Positions 31,917-40,727 are shown, counted from the first letter of the stretch. The stretch is DNA of 41,636 bases from JBNKEI01 sp050288705 (GCA_050288705.1 JBNKEI010000168.1:1-41636); one strand, 5' to 3'. Notes: generated by a model from the letters alone, not told the origin. Numbers and translations: made by a program.

Positions 31917-34325
31917 TTATATCTTTTGAAAAACCAGAACACTATTCGAGGGAATCATGGGATTTACACCACTTCCTTCAGCAGTGAAAATCTGTTTGTG
32001 TTCTGTCTTGCCACCATATATTGAATAGTCGCTATTCAATATTTCTCTCCATTTCTTGCCTGAAAGAAAATCGTGGTGTAGCCAATATCCGTTACTGAAT
32101 GAGGAATTATTTAGACTAATAACTACTAGAAGCTCTTCGTTTTCGGGGGTTGACCGCAAAAATGCTAGAATACGATTTTCGTTATGCGCATGAACTATTT
32201 CGATATTTGGAGATCGTAGGCTGGGCTTGTTTCGACGAAGACTAATAAGATCTTGATAAAAACGAAACATTTTAGCTCCACTACCACGTCTCATCGATTT
32301 AATGTCTTCTCGATATTCGAGAAAATCATGAAATCGGTAAGGATTGGCGGCGCCTACTTCTTCGGCCATAAAAAACATTGGCGTTCCTGGAGACAGCATA
32401 GTCAATGCCACTGCAACGCGACTGCGTGCTTCGGCATAGGGGCGTGTATTCTCGAATAGATAACCGTTTACGCTAACCATTATTGTACGAGCAGAAGAAA
32501 ATCGTTGCCCATTTTCTTCGTAGCTGGAATTACCAGCTTCGTCGTGCGATTCGTGGTAGATGATTTTGCGATGAGTACCGCGTAGAACCTCCGACATCCA
32601 ATCCATTCTTAACGGCTGATTTTCACCTAGGCCAGCAGTTCTAATTAGGCGGGCTTTGCTGGAATCGTTAGTCGCATCACCTATTAGGTGGTGATACCAT
32701 TCGGACCACCAGGTTGCATCGAATCCAATTCCTCCGTTTGCTTGCGGCGCAATCACCGAGTCCCAACCACTGTGATCTTCGGCCAGAAGAAAAACTTCGG
32801 GATTTATGAGACGTAAAGCGCGCACCCATTCGCGTAGAAAAGCAACCCCAAAGCGACATGCTTCTGGACAATGATCTCCATTGGCATGAATTACGTGGTC
32901 GCGATGGATAGCCTGGGTCAAATCAACGCGCAGCCCGTCAATATGAAATTCCGTAATCAAAGAAGCTGCACTACTAATGAACATGCGGCGAACCATTTCG
33001 CTTCTAAAGTTGGGAGAGTACCCGGTAGACCCGTTATCAAGGTATCCGCCATGGCCTTCATGCCCCCAGTCTTGCTCGCCCTCGTACCAATAATAGATAT
33101 TGCGATGGTGAGAGTTACTGTCGTAAAGCCATTCAGCTCGTTCACCGTCATGGGTATAATGATTGTATACCACGTCCAAGATTACCGCGATGCCACGGCG
33201 ATGGCATTCGCGAACGAAGTGCTTTAGCTGATCGCGGCCACCATTGTAGAATTCGACAGCGAAGTAATGGGACGTTCCGTAGCCCCATTCCGCCCCGCCT
33301 TCGAATTCGGAAACAGGCATCAATTCCACTGCGTTTACACCTAATTCCACCAAATGATCTAAAAACGCGACCGCATCTTGCAGCGTTCCACCTTTATTAG
33401 TTTCAAAACCAAGCGAGCTAACATGAAGTTCGTAAATAATCAGGTCTTCAACCGCAGTTGGCATTGACAATGTGGGATTAAATTCATTTGCCCAAAATTC
33501 CGCTTCTTTCAGGTCATTAACTTTTTCGGGATCTACCACTACCGAACAGCTTTTAGTCCCATCTAAATCTTGGCAAGAACCGTTCCAAGGCAGCTCATTT
33601 TCCTTAGGATTTGCGGGATCTTTATGTCCATAGCCGATTTGGCAACGAGAGTACAAATCTGTCCTATAGGTGATTGTACCGTCGTCTTTGACAATTTGGT
33701 ACATATACGGCTGATGTTTCCATTTTGAAAAAGAAGCGAATCGTCGGTCGCTGGAATTGGATATCCAAATTCCTTCCCCAGTTTTCTCTAAAGGAATGCC
33801 TTGCGGAATTGGCAAACCCGACGGACTGGCGCCCTGGTCCCATATGTAACCTGACGATGTATCGCCCAATACTAACTCGACTGATCTTGCATTAGGGGCC
33901 CATACCGAAAAAATAATCCCGGGCTCTGCTTTAGCCCGGCGATATTCTTTATTGGCCCCTAATCGTCTTAAATTGGTAAGCCAATATCGCTCAATTTGGT
34001 TGCTTTCGGATAATTGAAATTCGCAATTATTAGATAAAGCGCCCGAATCGGATATTTCGCGAATTATTCCCCAGGTGTTTTTGTCAGAGGCGCGGTCAAC
34101 GATAACTCCCCAGCGAAATTTTTTTCCGATTTGACTTTTATCAAAACGTATTGTTGTCCGCCAGGCAGGACAGCCATCACTGGCGGTAAATTCATTCATA
34201 TTAGCAGATGTCCAGGTGTCCGAATAGCGGCCCTCGAAATCCCAACTACCGGTAAGGCGGACATTTTGGAACAATTTTTGTGGAATTCCCGTACGATATT
34301 CGAATTGTACATTAATTGATGTCAT
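31917..34325 (-). CDS. GH13 alpha-glucan-active enzyme (branching-enzyme-like)
   Basis: The protein has 802 residues; AGGA lies 9 bp before the ATG. It has no signal peptide, so it is cytoplasmic. Residues 1-110 form a beta domain of CBM20/48 type (QNVRLTGSWDF, WRTTIRFDKSQIGKKFRWGVIVD). Residues about 135-270 form a second CBM48-like domain (GIIFSVWAPNARSVELVL). The catalytic barrel has the GH13 regions: DVVYNHYTHD with Asp384; GLRVDLTQAI with the nucleophile Asp468; LLAEDHS with the acid Glu516; and ESHDEAGN with His594-Asp595. The closest described classes are glycogen branching enzyme and maltooligosyltrehalose trehalohydrolase. No glgA or glgP neighbours occur, so its presence in this cluster is unusual. 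Confidence 0.9.
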   Translation of the reverse strand: MTSINVQFEYRTGIPQKLFQNVRLTGSWDFEGRYSDTWTSANMNEFTASDGCPAWRTTIRFDKSQIGKKFRWGVIVDRASDKNTWGIIREISDSGALSNNCEFQLSESNQIERYWLTNLRRLGANKEYRRAKAEPGIIFSVWAPNARSVELVLGDTSSGYIWDQGASPSGLPIPQGIPLEKTGEGIWISNSSDRRFASFSKWKHQPYMYQIVKDDGTITYRTDLYSRCQIGYGHKDPANPKENELPWNGSCQDLDGTKSCSVVVDPEKVNDLKEAEFWANEFNPTLSMPTAVEDLIIYELHVSSLGFETNKGGTLQDAVAFLDHLVELGVNAVELMPVSEFEGGAEWGYGTSHYFAVEFYNGGRDQLKHFVRECHRRGIAVILDVVYNHYTHDGERAEWLYDSNSHHRNIYYWYEGEQDWGHEGHGGYLDNGSTGYSPNFRSEMVRRMFISSAASLITEFHIDGLRVDLTQAIHRDHVIHANGDHCPEACRFGVAFLREWVRALRLINPEVFLLAEDHSGWDSVIAPQANGGIGFDATWWSEWYHHLIGDATNDSSKARLIRTAGLGENQPLRMDWMSEVLRGTHRKIIYHESHDEAGNSSYEENGQRFSSARTIMVSVNGYLFENTRPYAEARSRVAVALTMLSPGTPMFFMAEEVGAANPYRFHDFLEYREDIKSMRRGSGAKMFRFYQDLISLRRNKPSLRSPNIEIVHAHNENRILAFLRSTPENEELLVVISLNNSSFSNGYWLHHDFLSGKKWREILNSDYSIYGGKTEHKQIFTAEGSGVNPMIPSNSVLVFQKI

Positions 34326-34344
34326 TTTATGTTTCCTAAAAGTT

Positions 34345-36018
34345 TTAAATTGAGTTTTCTAAAACAAGATCGAGAAGAAATGGCCCAGCATGCGCGAGCA
34401 TCTCGTTCACCGCGGAATCTAGTTCCGAAGGTTGTTGTACCTTAATTCCCGGTACGCCCAGCGAGCGAGCGAGGTCAACAAATTGGATGGTGGGCTGGTC
34501 AACATTAAAGCAGCTAGGAAAGGTGTCTTTAGGCGTGGCCATAGTTTGCCAATACTGAAGCAAATTGTATTTAAGAAGCCGATACCCGATATTATTGCAA
34601 ACCACGAATTTGGCATCTATTTGGTGATGAGCCGCAGTCCAAAGTGCTTGAATAGTGTACAGAGAACCGCCATCGCCAGAAAGCCCGATTACTGTACGGT
34701 GGGGATTTGCTAACTTGATTCCAATAGCACCGGGAAATCCAACCCCTAATGAGCCGCCTCGGGTTTGAAAAAACGAACCGGGCTCGTTTACCGGCAACCA
34801 ACGAGTAAGCTCGGCAGAATAGGTGAGCGATTCGTCAAAAATAATGGCGTCTTTTGGTAGTTTTTTGGCGAGTATCGAACCGAAGGCGGAAATATTTAGG
34901 GGAGTCGAATTAAAATTCTGCTCGTCGCGAGACCTCAACTCAGAAAGTCGCTTACCGTTTTCCAGGGCAATGCTTTTAACGCGTTCGGCCGCTATATCTC
35001 GATTGTCTCGGGTGCTGGTTAATCGGATAGCTTCAATTAAAACCGCTAATGTTGATTTTGGGTCGGCTACAAAAGAAATATCCACTGGATGGTTTTTGGC
35101 AATTTCATGAGCATTGAGATCGATGTGGATTATTTTGGTCTCCGGTGAAAACGGATGCTGCAATAATGGAAAAACCTCGGGAAACAAATAGGTCCCTACC
35201 ACCAACACCGCATCGGCATTACGCACGATCTTTTCGCTATCCTCGCCAAACATGTGCCCGGTAGTACCGCAATGAAGGGGGTGGTTTCTTGGCAAATTAA
35301 TTTCCGAATCATTGACGCCCCATACCTTCGCGCCGATTTTTTCGGCTACTACTGCTAATTCGCGCTGCGCGTTAGAACGTGATACTCCGTCGCCCATAAG
35401 AATTAGCGGATGTTTCGCGGAAACCAGAATACGAGCTACTTCGGTAATATCATCGATTTTCGGGGCGACTCTGGTATTTGGCGCCACTGTTTTGGCTACA
35501 ATTTCGTCATTTTCCGCATCGAGAATATCTTGGGGTAAGGCAAGAAAAACAGGCCCCTCAGGCGGAGTCATTGCCTCCTTTATCACTCGCCTTAACATGC
35601 GAAGAAGACTTGCTGGGTGCTCGACACGCGCGGCATATTTGGTCACTGGACGTGCCATTGCCACCAAATCAACTGCCATCTGAGATTCGAAAGGGGACCG
35701 AGATATTCCCGCTTCCCCGCAAAGAATTATTAGGGGGGAATGCCCTCGGTTTGCCTGATACATTATGCCTAGGGCATTTCCCAATCCAACACCAGCATGA
35801 ATAAGCACACATGCTGGCTTTTGAGCAGAGCGACAATAACCATCAGCAGCGGCGACCGCGATGGATTCCTGCAAAGAAAGAATATATTCAATTTCTGGAA
35901 AATGTTTGAGCGAGTCTATTAATCCTTCTTCACTGCTGCCCGGGTTCCCGAAGATGTAACGAAAACCATCGGCATGGAGTTGTTCTAACAGCTTTTTATG
36001 ACCAGTTATATTGTTCAT
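34345..36018 (-). CDS. ThDP-dependent enzyme, benzoylformate-decarboxylase/acetolactate-synthase type
   Basis: The ATG at 36018 with AAGGAC upstream gives 557 residues; the open frame has a TTG two codons earlier. The fold has the three ThDP-enzyme domains. The N-terminal pyrimidine domain has FGNPGSSEEGLID and the cofactor-activating Glu51 (YILSLQESIAVAAADGY). The middle domain has PLILMGDGVSRS. The C-terminal diphosphate domain has GDGGSLYTIQALWTAA at about 448 with NN at 475-476. Such enzymes decarboxylate 2-oxoacids and can join two carbonyl fragments. The overall pattern resembles benzoylformate decarboxylase more than acetolactate synthase, as no FAD-binding signature was recognised. 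The substrate is unknown. Confidence 0.88.
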   Translation of the reverse strand: MNNITGHKKLLEQLHADGFRYIFGNPGSSEEGLIDSLKHFPEIEYILSLQESIAVAAADGYCRSAQKPACVLIHAGVGLGNALGIMYQANRGHSPLIILCGEAGISRSPFESQMAVDLVAMARPVTKYAARVEHPASLLRMLRRVIKEAMTPPEGPVFLALPQDILDAENDEIVAKTVAPNTRVAPKIDDITEVARILVSAKHPLILMGDGVSRSNAQRELAVVAEKIGAKVWGVNDSEINLPRNHPLHCGTTGHMFGEDSEKIVRNADAVLVVGTYLFPEVFPLLQHPFSPETKIIHIDLNAHEIAKNHPVDISFVADPKSTLAVLIEAIRLTSTRDNRDIAAERVKSIALENGKRLSELRSRDEQNFNSTPLNISAFGSILAKKLPKDAIIFDESLTYSAELTRWLPVNEPGSFFQTRGGSLGVGFPGAIGIKLANPHRTVIGLSGDGGSLYTIQALWTAAHHQIDAKFVVCNNIGYRLLKYNLLQYWQTMATPKDTFPSCFNVDQPTIQFVDLARSLGVPGIKVQQPSELDSAVNEMLAHAGPFLLDLVLENSI

Positions 36019-36067
36019 AGTCAATTAGTCCTTGTGAATTAATAGTTTTTTATACATATACGTAACG

Positions 36068-38056
36068 CTATTCAGTGGCGGCGGCAAATTCAACTGCAAT
36101 ATCCACATCTCTCAACACTGATTCCAAGGGGATTTGGAAATCACTATCGGAATTTGGTTTGAGTTTTTCCGTCCAATCAAGTCCGTTAACGCGAATTGAT
36201 TTGATTTTGATTTTTCCCGGTGGAAAAAACTCCGGTAATACATTAAGGCTTTGCTGTTGGCAGTCGGCACCGACTCGGAAATAGAGGCAAAAATTTTGGT
36301 CATCCGGACCCTTCTCGACGTTTACATAGGCTCGCGTATAAAGGTGAGCAAGATAATTCAACTCAAATGCGTGGTAGCCAGAAATGGAGTGACCGCCTTT
36401 ATTGGCATACGAGCCGCGGACAACCGGGTGTCCGTTTTCGTTGGTCCGGAAAAAAATTCCTTGGTGGTCTCTGTCGAGAAAGAAACAATTCCAAAACATT
36501 TCTGACTCGCGAGCAAGGGATAACCAATTGCTATTGGTTGGTTCGCCTCCATACAGAATCAAAAATGCAAGAATGCCCTGTTCTTGTTGCCAAAAATCTT
36601 TGGTCGTGCCCCAGCAAAACTCTACCGGCATTCCATTGGAGGGTTTTCGCTCGACAGCGTCGAAAACTCCGCCGCGAAGTTTGTCAACCCCCACTTCTGC
36701 CATTCTATCGCCTAGTTTACGGGCGAGCGAAAGGCATTTCTCTGCATGGTTGATATAATCAGCGCGTTCATTTCCCGCAGCGGAAGTCGCCAAATTCTGA
36801 TAATAAAAAGCAACCCGTGATAAGTTCCAGGAAATTTTTAAGTTGTGACCAATAATTGCCCGATTTTGTTGCCAACGCCAGGAATGATCGGGCGCGAAAT
36901 CGGCAAAAAATCGTTCATTTACGAAATCGGATTCTGGGTCGGGGAAATGTTCAATAATCAAACTGGAGGTTTCTTTAAGAATTTGTCGGCACACATCACG
37001 CATTTCGGCTAGCCGATTCATTCCCGGGCCTTTGGGAACAGGGTCAAGCGCTAGCAAAAGATTAACCAGGTATGCTGGTATGTGATCTCCAATGGAATTC
37101 CAGTTTTTGCGAGCACGATTATGCGCGAGCGATTCCGAGTCGGGACGCATGGTTACGTAGTCGATGTGCGAGAAGTATCCACCTAAACCAGGAAAGCCAT
37201 TTGCCTTGAATTCCTCGGTGTCGTGATAAAAATCGAGAAATCCGTTAATTGTACGTCGGATGTCTTCGAGCACTTCCCAATCGAGAGTTATTCGATAGTA
37301 TTGGGCTAGTCCAGCAAGGGCATAAATTTGTTCGTAAAGAGGAATGGTGCCTCGGTCATCGTCATTTTCCGATGCTACTACTAATTTGGAGCCATTAATC
37401 CCATTGCGGCGACCGAATGCCCAGAAGCAATACTTTCCGTCATGTGAAAGGCTGCGAAAGGCTTCTCGCTGATATTTGACTCCAGCCTCGGCTGCCAGTA
37501 AGTAGCGTTCAGAACCAGTCAAAGAATAGGCAGATGCGAGACCATACACTAGTCGAGAAAGGGTGGCGCATTCTTGTATTGAGTCGTCGGAGGGCCCGCC
37601 CAAAATATTGCTGTTGGTGCGATAACGCTTGGAAAAATCGTCAATTTTGTAACTGCGAGTAGAATCGAAAAGAGTATCAAGCCATTTATCCCCCATAAGC
37701 GCAATTTGGTCTATCCACCAATGAGTTGACTCAAAAGCGTACCTTTCGGAATTTGAGTCAGGAAGAATAATGTTAGTACCTTGTAGGCAGCGTTTTTCGC
37801 CGTTTTCCTGATATATGCCTTTTACGATAAGCGTCGAATTTAACTTGACGTACTTTTCTAAAGAGGAAGTACTGCTATTAGGAATGCGATCGCGGTTGGT
37901 ATTATCGATATTGGTAAGAACTTCGAAGGAAGTTGTTTCCGCTACACTAACCGGAAACTGATCTCCGCTTCGGCATTGCAATTCAAAACAACGATTCTTC
38001 TCATCCACCTTAACTACTTTTCCGTGTAAAGTTATGCTTTGCTGAAACGAACGCAT
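36068..38056 (-). CDS. AGE-family (N-acylglucosamine 2-epimerase-like) protein with extra N- and C-terminal domains
   Basis: The ATG at 38056 (GGAGAG upstream) gives 662 residues; 17 more codons upstream are open but overlap the end of the DJ-1 gene. The central region (about 130-560) is an (alpha/alpha)6 barrel of the AGE family: ECATLSRLVYGLASAYSLTG, GGYFSHIDYVTMRP, NRAIIGHNLKISWNLSRV with a family His, GGVFDAVERKP, KDFWQQEQGILAFL and SGYHAFELNYLAHLYTR. AGE proteins isomerise aldose/ketose sugars or act as glycoside-processing enzymes; most have about 400 residues. The N-terminal 110 residues (beta-rich, GKVVKVDEKNRCFELQC) and the C-terminal 80 residues (VLPEFFPPGKIKIKSIRVNGLDW) are extra. 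The substrate is unknown. Confidence 0.8.
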   Translation of the reverse strand: MRSFQQSITLHGKVVKVDEKNRCFELQCRSGDQFPVSVAETTSFEVLTNIDNTNRDRIPNSSTSSLEKYVKLNSTLIVKGIYQENGEKRCLQGTNIILPDSNSERYAFESTHWWIDQIALMGDKWLDTLFDSTRSYKIDDFSKRYRTNSNILGGPSDDSIQECATLSRLVYGLASAYSLTGSERYLLAAEAGVKYQREAFRSLSHDGKYCFWAFGRRNGINGSKLVVASENDDDRGTIPLYEQIYALAGLAQYYRITLDWEVLEDIRRTINGFLDFYHDTEEFKANGFPGLGGYFSHIDYVTMRPDSESLAHNRARKNWNSIGDHIPAYLVNLLLALDPVPKGPGMNRLAEMRDVCRQILKETSSLIIEHFPDPESDFVNERFFADFAPDHSWRWQQNRAIIGHNLKISWNLSRVAFYYQNLATSAAGNERADYINHAEKCLSLARKLGDRMAEVGVDKLRGGVFDAVERKPSNGMPVEFCWGTTKDFWQQEQGILAFLILYGGEPTNSNWLSLARESEMFWNCFFLDRDHQGIFFRTNENGHPVVRGSYANKGGHSISGYHAFELNYLAHLYTRAYVNVEKGPDDQNFCLYFRVGADCQQQSLNVLPEFFPPGKIKIKSIRVNGLDWTEKLKPNSDSDFQIPLESVLRDVDIAVEFAAATE

Positions 38057-38096
38057 ATTTCTCTCCGAATTATAAAAACATTGCGTTTCAAAAAGT

Positions 38097-38924
38097 TTAC
38101 CAGCCAAATCGACGAAGTCCCTGTTCTAAGGCTTGCACCATTAGTTCACCGCAAAGTTTGGAATCCTGGGTAGACCGACCGGTCAAAAATGGGTAATCAA
38201 GAATTGTAGAAAGCGTATGGCCGACACCTCCGTGGTACTTTCCTTGCGGTCCGACTGCATCGCGAAGAATTAGCTCCAGAGGATATGGAGGGGGCCCCAT
38301 GTTCAAATCAGTATTCAAAAACCCAGTGCCATCTTTATAATCATATTCTAGCGCATGTCCGGTAACGTGTTTGCCGTATATAATGCTGCGGTCACGTTCG
38401 GTCCATTCTCGCGCGAAAGCGAGGCAGGTGACGCCATAGCATTCGGCACAAATCAGCTTTTGCTGGTGAAAAAATCCTAGAATTACATCATGTAATCGCT
38501 GGTTGTTAACCATATCGATAATGGGACCACTTCCTCCGGGCAGAAGAAGAGCGTCGTATTGCTTTAGTTCCTCCCAGCATTTTTCTCGTGAAGAATAGTA
38601 TTTCTCTAAGTCTCGACCGAAGTTAGGAGCATTGAAATAAGGTCGTTCGGGGAACCAGGCGGAAAGATTTACCGGATTATCGAGACGGTTCGAAGCGTCA
38701 AGTTTTTGTGTGGCGATAGAGTAATAGGCATCAGTTACTATTTTATGAAGAGGAGGATCGTAGTAACCTTCTTGCATGCTTGGGGGAAGAGGATGAGCTT
38801 TTTTTCCTTTATTAGTCATAAAGGTGGTTTGATAACCATGGCTGTCAAGTATTTCTAGAGGCCCGACTAACTCTTCTCCCCAGTATCCAAACTCCGAAAT
38901 CATACAGAGAATGCGTTTATTCAC
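38097..38924 (-). CDS. DJ-1/PfpI-family protein (type 1 glutamine amidotransferase-like), second
   Basis: The protein has 275 residues. The flavodoxin-like core has the nucleophile elbow KLICAECYGVTCLAF, with Cys162 next to Glu161, and Glu17 (YWGEELVGPLEIL) at the start of the first helix. Distinct segments are HPLPPSMQEGYYDPPLH, LSAWFPERPYFNAPNFGRDL, GSGPIIDMVNNQRLHDVILGF, GKHVTGHALEYDYKDGTGF and MGPPPYPLELILRDAVGP. Members with these blocks form a long-bodied group of unclear function, related to Hsp31/glyoxalase III-type enzymes that act on 2-oxoaldehydes. It lies just before the AGE-like gene, which starts 40 bp after its stop. Confidence 0.85.
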   Translation of the reverse strand: MNKRILCMISEFGYWGEELVGPLEILDSHGYQTTFMTNKGKKAHPLPPSMQEGYYDPPLHKIVTDAYYSIATQKLDASNRLDNPVNLSAWFPERPYFNAPNFGRDLEKYYSSREKCWEELKQYDALLLPGGSGPIIDMVNNQRLHDVILGFFHQQKLICAECYGVTCLAFAREWTERDRSIIYGKHVTGHALEYDYKDGTGFLNTDLNMGPPPYPLELILRDAVGPQGKYHGGVGHTLSTILDYPFLTGRSTQDSKLCGELMVQALEQGLRRFGW

Positions 38925-38989
38925 TTTAGCTTCCCTTCCATTTCAACTACTTGATAGAGTCAAAGAGCCAATTGCAAAACCCCAATTTT

Positions 38990-39040
38990 CCGCTTTATCG
39001 AGCGGAGATCGTCGTCGTTCTACTCGGGGCTCTAGCCCCG
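38990..39040. terminator. Two hairpins between the DJ-1 genes
   Basis: Stem A is CCGCT/AGCGG (38990-39005). Stem B is CGGGGCT/AGCCCCG (39025-39040) with a 2-nt loop, and it covers the TAG stop of the first DJ-1 gene (39032-39034). Neither has a T tract, so readthrough or attenuation between the two DJ-1 genes is possible. Confidence 0.35.
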
Positions 39041-39640
39041 AACCCCATTCGCCGGCGGGTTTTGAAATTGGCTAATTAGATTAATAATGGTTCTAGCTAA
39101 TAAATGGCAGTGATCGCCTGTTCGAGCTGTAACCAAATCATTATCGACAACCAGATCGTTGTCGACGAAAATCGCTCCCATGTTTTTGGCGTCACCTAAT
39201 AGGTTGTTGTGCACCACCAAGCGCCGTTGACTAACCAATTGAGGAGTAGGGGCCACCAGCCACAGCCCGTGGCAAATAATTCCTTTTACAATGTTTTTTT
39301 CCGTAAAGGCTCGCTGTAAAAAGGCGGTGGCAGGCGGAATTTTATTTACATCTTCAGTATAGCGAAGCCTATCGGCGACCATGCCCGAAGGAACAATTAT
39401 TGCTGAATAGCTTTGTAGAGTTTTGTCGTCCATTTCTTCAAAGCTTTTGTCGCAGAGTAAAGGAGCCCGGAATTCGTGTCCGGTATAGGTTTGGGAAGGC
39501 GCATCCCATAAACGACTAAGAAAGTCGACACTAGCGCCCTCTTCCAGGAATCGATGTTGATAGTAAAAAATTTCTCGTTCGTAAAAATCGCTTTCTATAA
39601 GAATAGCGATTTTTTTACCGCTTAAACTTAGTTGGGTCAT
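39032..39640 (-). CDS. DJ-1/PfpI-family protein, first
   Basis: The ATG at 39640 (MTQLSLSGKKIAILIESDFYE) gives 202 residues; a TTG five codons upstream is open. The nucleophile motif is KGIICHGLWLVAP with Cys123-His124, and FYEREIFYYQHRFLEEGASVDFLS has the family's Glu near the first helix. Other blocks are SYSAIIVPSGMVADRLRY and TARTGDHCHLLARTIINLI. It is shorter and diverged from the second DJ-1 gene. Some members hydrolyse methylglyoxal without cofactor, others are chaperones or proteases. Its C-terminal tail (NPPANGVRG) is read through a GC-rich hairpin and looks like an extension. Confidence 0.85.
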   Translation of the reverse strand: MTQLSLSGKKIAILIESDFYEREIFYYQHRFLEEGASVDFLSRLWDAPSQTYTGHEFRAPLLCDKSFEEMDDKTLQSYSAIIVPSGMVADRLRYTEDVNKIPPATAFLQRAFTEKNIVKGIICHGLWLVAPTPQLVSQRRLVVHNNLLGDAKNMGAIFVDNDLVVDNDLVTARTGDHCHLLARTIINLISQFQNPPANGVRG

Positions 39641-39661
39641 TTGAGTACCTAGCAAAAAAGA

Positions 39662-39690
39662 TTTATATCCACCTTTAATTAAGGGTAACC
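39662..39690 (-). promoter_or_regulatory. Candidate activator-dependent promoter of the cluster
   Basis: On the minus strand TATAAA (39662-39667) is a good -10. The -35 position (39685-39690), 17 bp upstream, reads GGTTAC, a poor match. That hexamer is part of the 12-mer also found upstream of the AraC gene. A weak -35 replaced by a bound activator is typical of AraC-type control. Inference only. Confidence 0.4.
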
Positions 39691-39696
39691 TTCAGG
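39685..39696. promoter_or_regulatory. 12-bp repeat, candidate AraC-type binding site (downstream copy)
   Basis: GTAACCTTCAGG is identical to 40907-40918 and in the same orientation. It abuts and overlaps the -35 position of the promoter candidate for the first DJ-1 gene. Confidence 0.4.
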
Positions 39697-39761
39697 CCGG
39701 TAAAATGTCCATGCTAATTTTTCCGAATTACTTGATAAATATTCCTAAAATGCAAAAGGAT

Positions 39762-40727
39762 TTAGGTGGCAGCCGAGCTGATGTTTCTTGCAGCAGATTC
39801 ATATTTCATTGCGCCGGGCGGTATGCCCATGTGCCGTTTAAAGGCGCGACTAAAAGCAGCCTCCGAGCCATAGCCAAGTCGTTCAGCTACCTCATATAGG
39901 GGCATTCGTTGGGTGCGTATCCAGCGCATCGCGAGCTGCATTTGCAATCTGGTTAAATATTGCAATGGAGGTACTCCCACTGCTTCCCGAAATCGTTCGC
40001 AAAACACCGATTTCGACATTGCAGCTTCGGAGGACAAAGTTTCAATAGTCCATTGTCTATCGCTTTCGCGATGCATTAACGCTAGCACGCGGCCAATTTG
40101 CGGGTCCATTAAAGCAGCTAACCAACCCTGACGGAGGTCGCTATTGGACTCCATCCAGCGTCGGATAGACTCAATCAATAGAAGTTCAGCAAGGCGGGTC
40201 AGAAAGCTTTCGCTGCCCACTCGGGAACTTGACGCTTCTTTACGCATGGTTTCAATGGAAAGCTGAAGCCAGGCGCCATTATCAGCTTCTTTTCCACGAA
40301 GCAAAAGAATATGGGGAAGCAGGTTAAGAAGGGGATGATCCTCCGGCTCGAAGCGCATTCCTCCGCAAAGCACCAAAGCGCGCTCGCCGTCTCCGCCGTG
40401 TTTAAGTCGGCAAGAACGCGAGCCCACCATTTCTCGATGGAGCGATTCTACTGGAGCAAGGGGAACGTCGGGCGCACTGGCAATTGAGTGCTTTTGCCCA
40501 TGAACGAAAAAAACCATATCGCCTGCTTCTAACTGAAAATGCCGATCCTCGCATAATATCCAGGTCGAGCCCTGGGCAACGAAATGAAAGCCAGTGCAAT
40601 TACGAGATGGAATTTCAATTCCCCAAGGCGCTCCCAGGTCGCTACGCGAATAAAAGCTATCCTCCAGTCTTAGAGCATGGAGCACGTCCGCAACTGGGTC
40701 TGGCGACCAATGCCACAGCGTCTTCAT
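39762..40727 (-). CDS. AraC-family regulator with cupin-type sensor domain
   Basis: The protein has 321 residues with AAGGAG 6 bp upstream of the ATG. Residues about 1-180 are a beta-barrel sensor of the AraC cupin type (PRNCTGFHFVAQGSTWILC-like: HFVAQGSTWILCEDRHFQLE, then AGDMVFFVHGQKHSI). Residues about 215-315 carry the two helix-turn-helix motifs: IETLSSEAAMSKSVFCERFREAVGVPPLQYLTRLQM and VAERLGYGSEAAFSRAFKRHMGIPPG (each shown in part). It is likely the activator of the downstream cluster. Copies of GTAACCTTCAGG flank it. The effector is unknown. Confidence 0.92.
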   Translation of the reverse strand: MKTLWHWSPDPVADVLHALRLEDSFYSRSDLGAPWGIEIPSRNCTGFHFVAQGSTWILCEDRHFQLEAGDMVFFVHGQKHSIASAPDVPLAPVESLHREMVGSRSCRLKHGGDGERALVLCGGMRFEPEDHPLLNLLPHILLLRGKEADNGAWLQLSIETMRKEASSSRVGSESFLTRLAELLLIESIRRWMESNSDLRQGWLAALMDPQIGRVLALMHRESDRQWTIETLSSEAAMSKSVFCERFREAVGVPPLQYLTRLQMQLAMRWIRTQRMPLYEVAERLGYGSEAAFSRAFKRHMGIPPGAMKYESAARNISSAAT

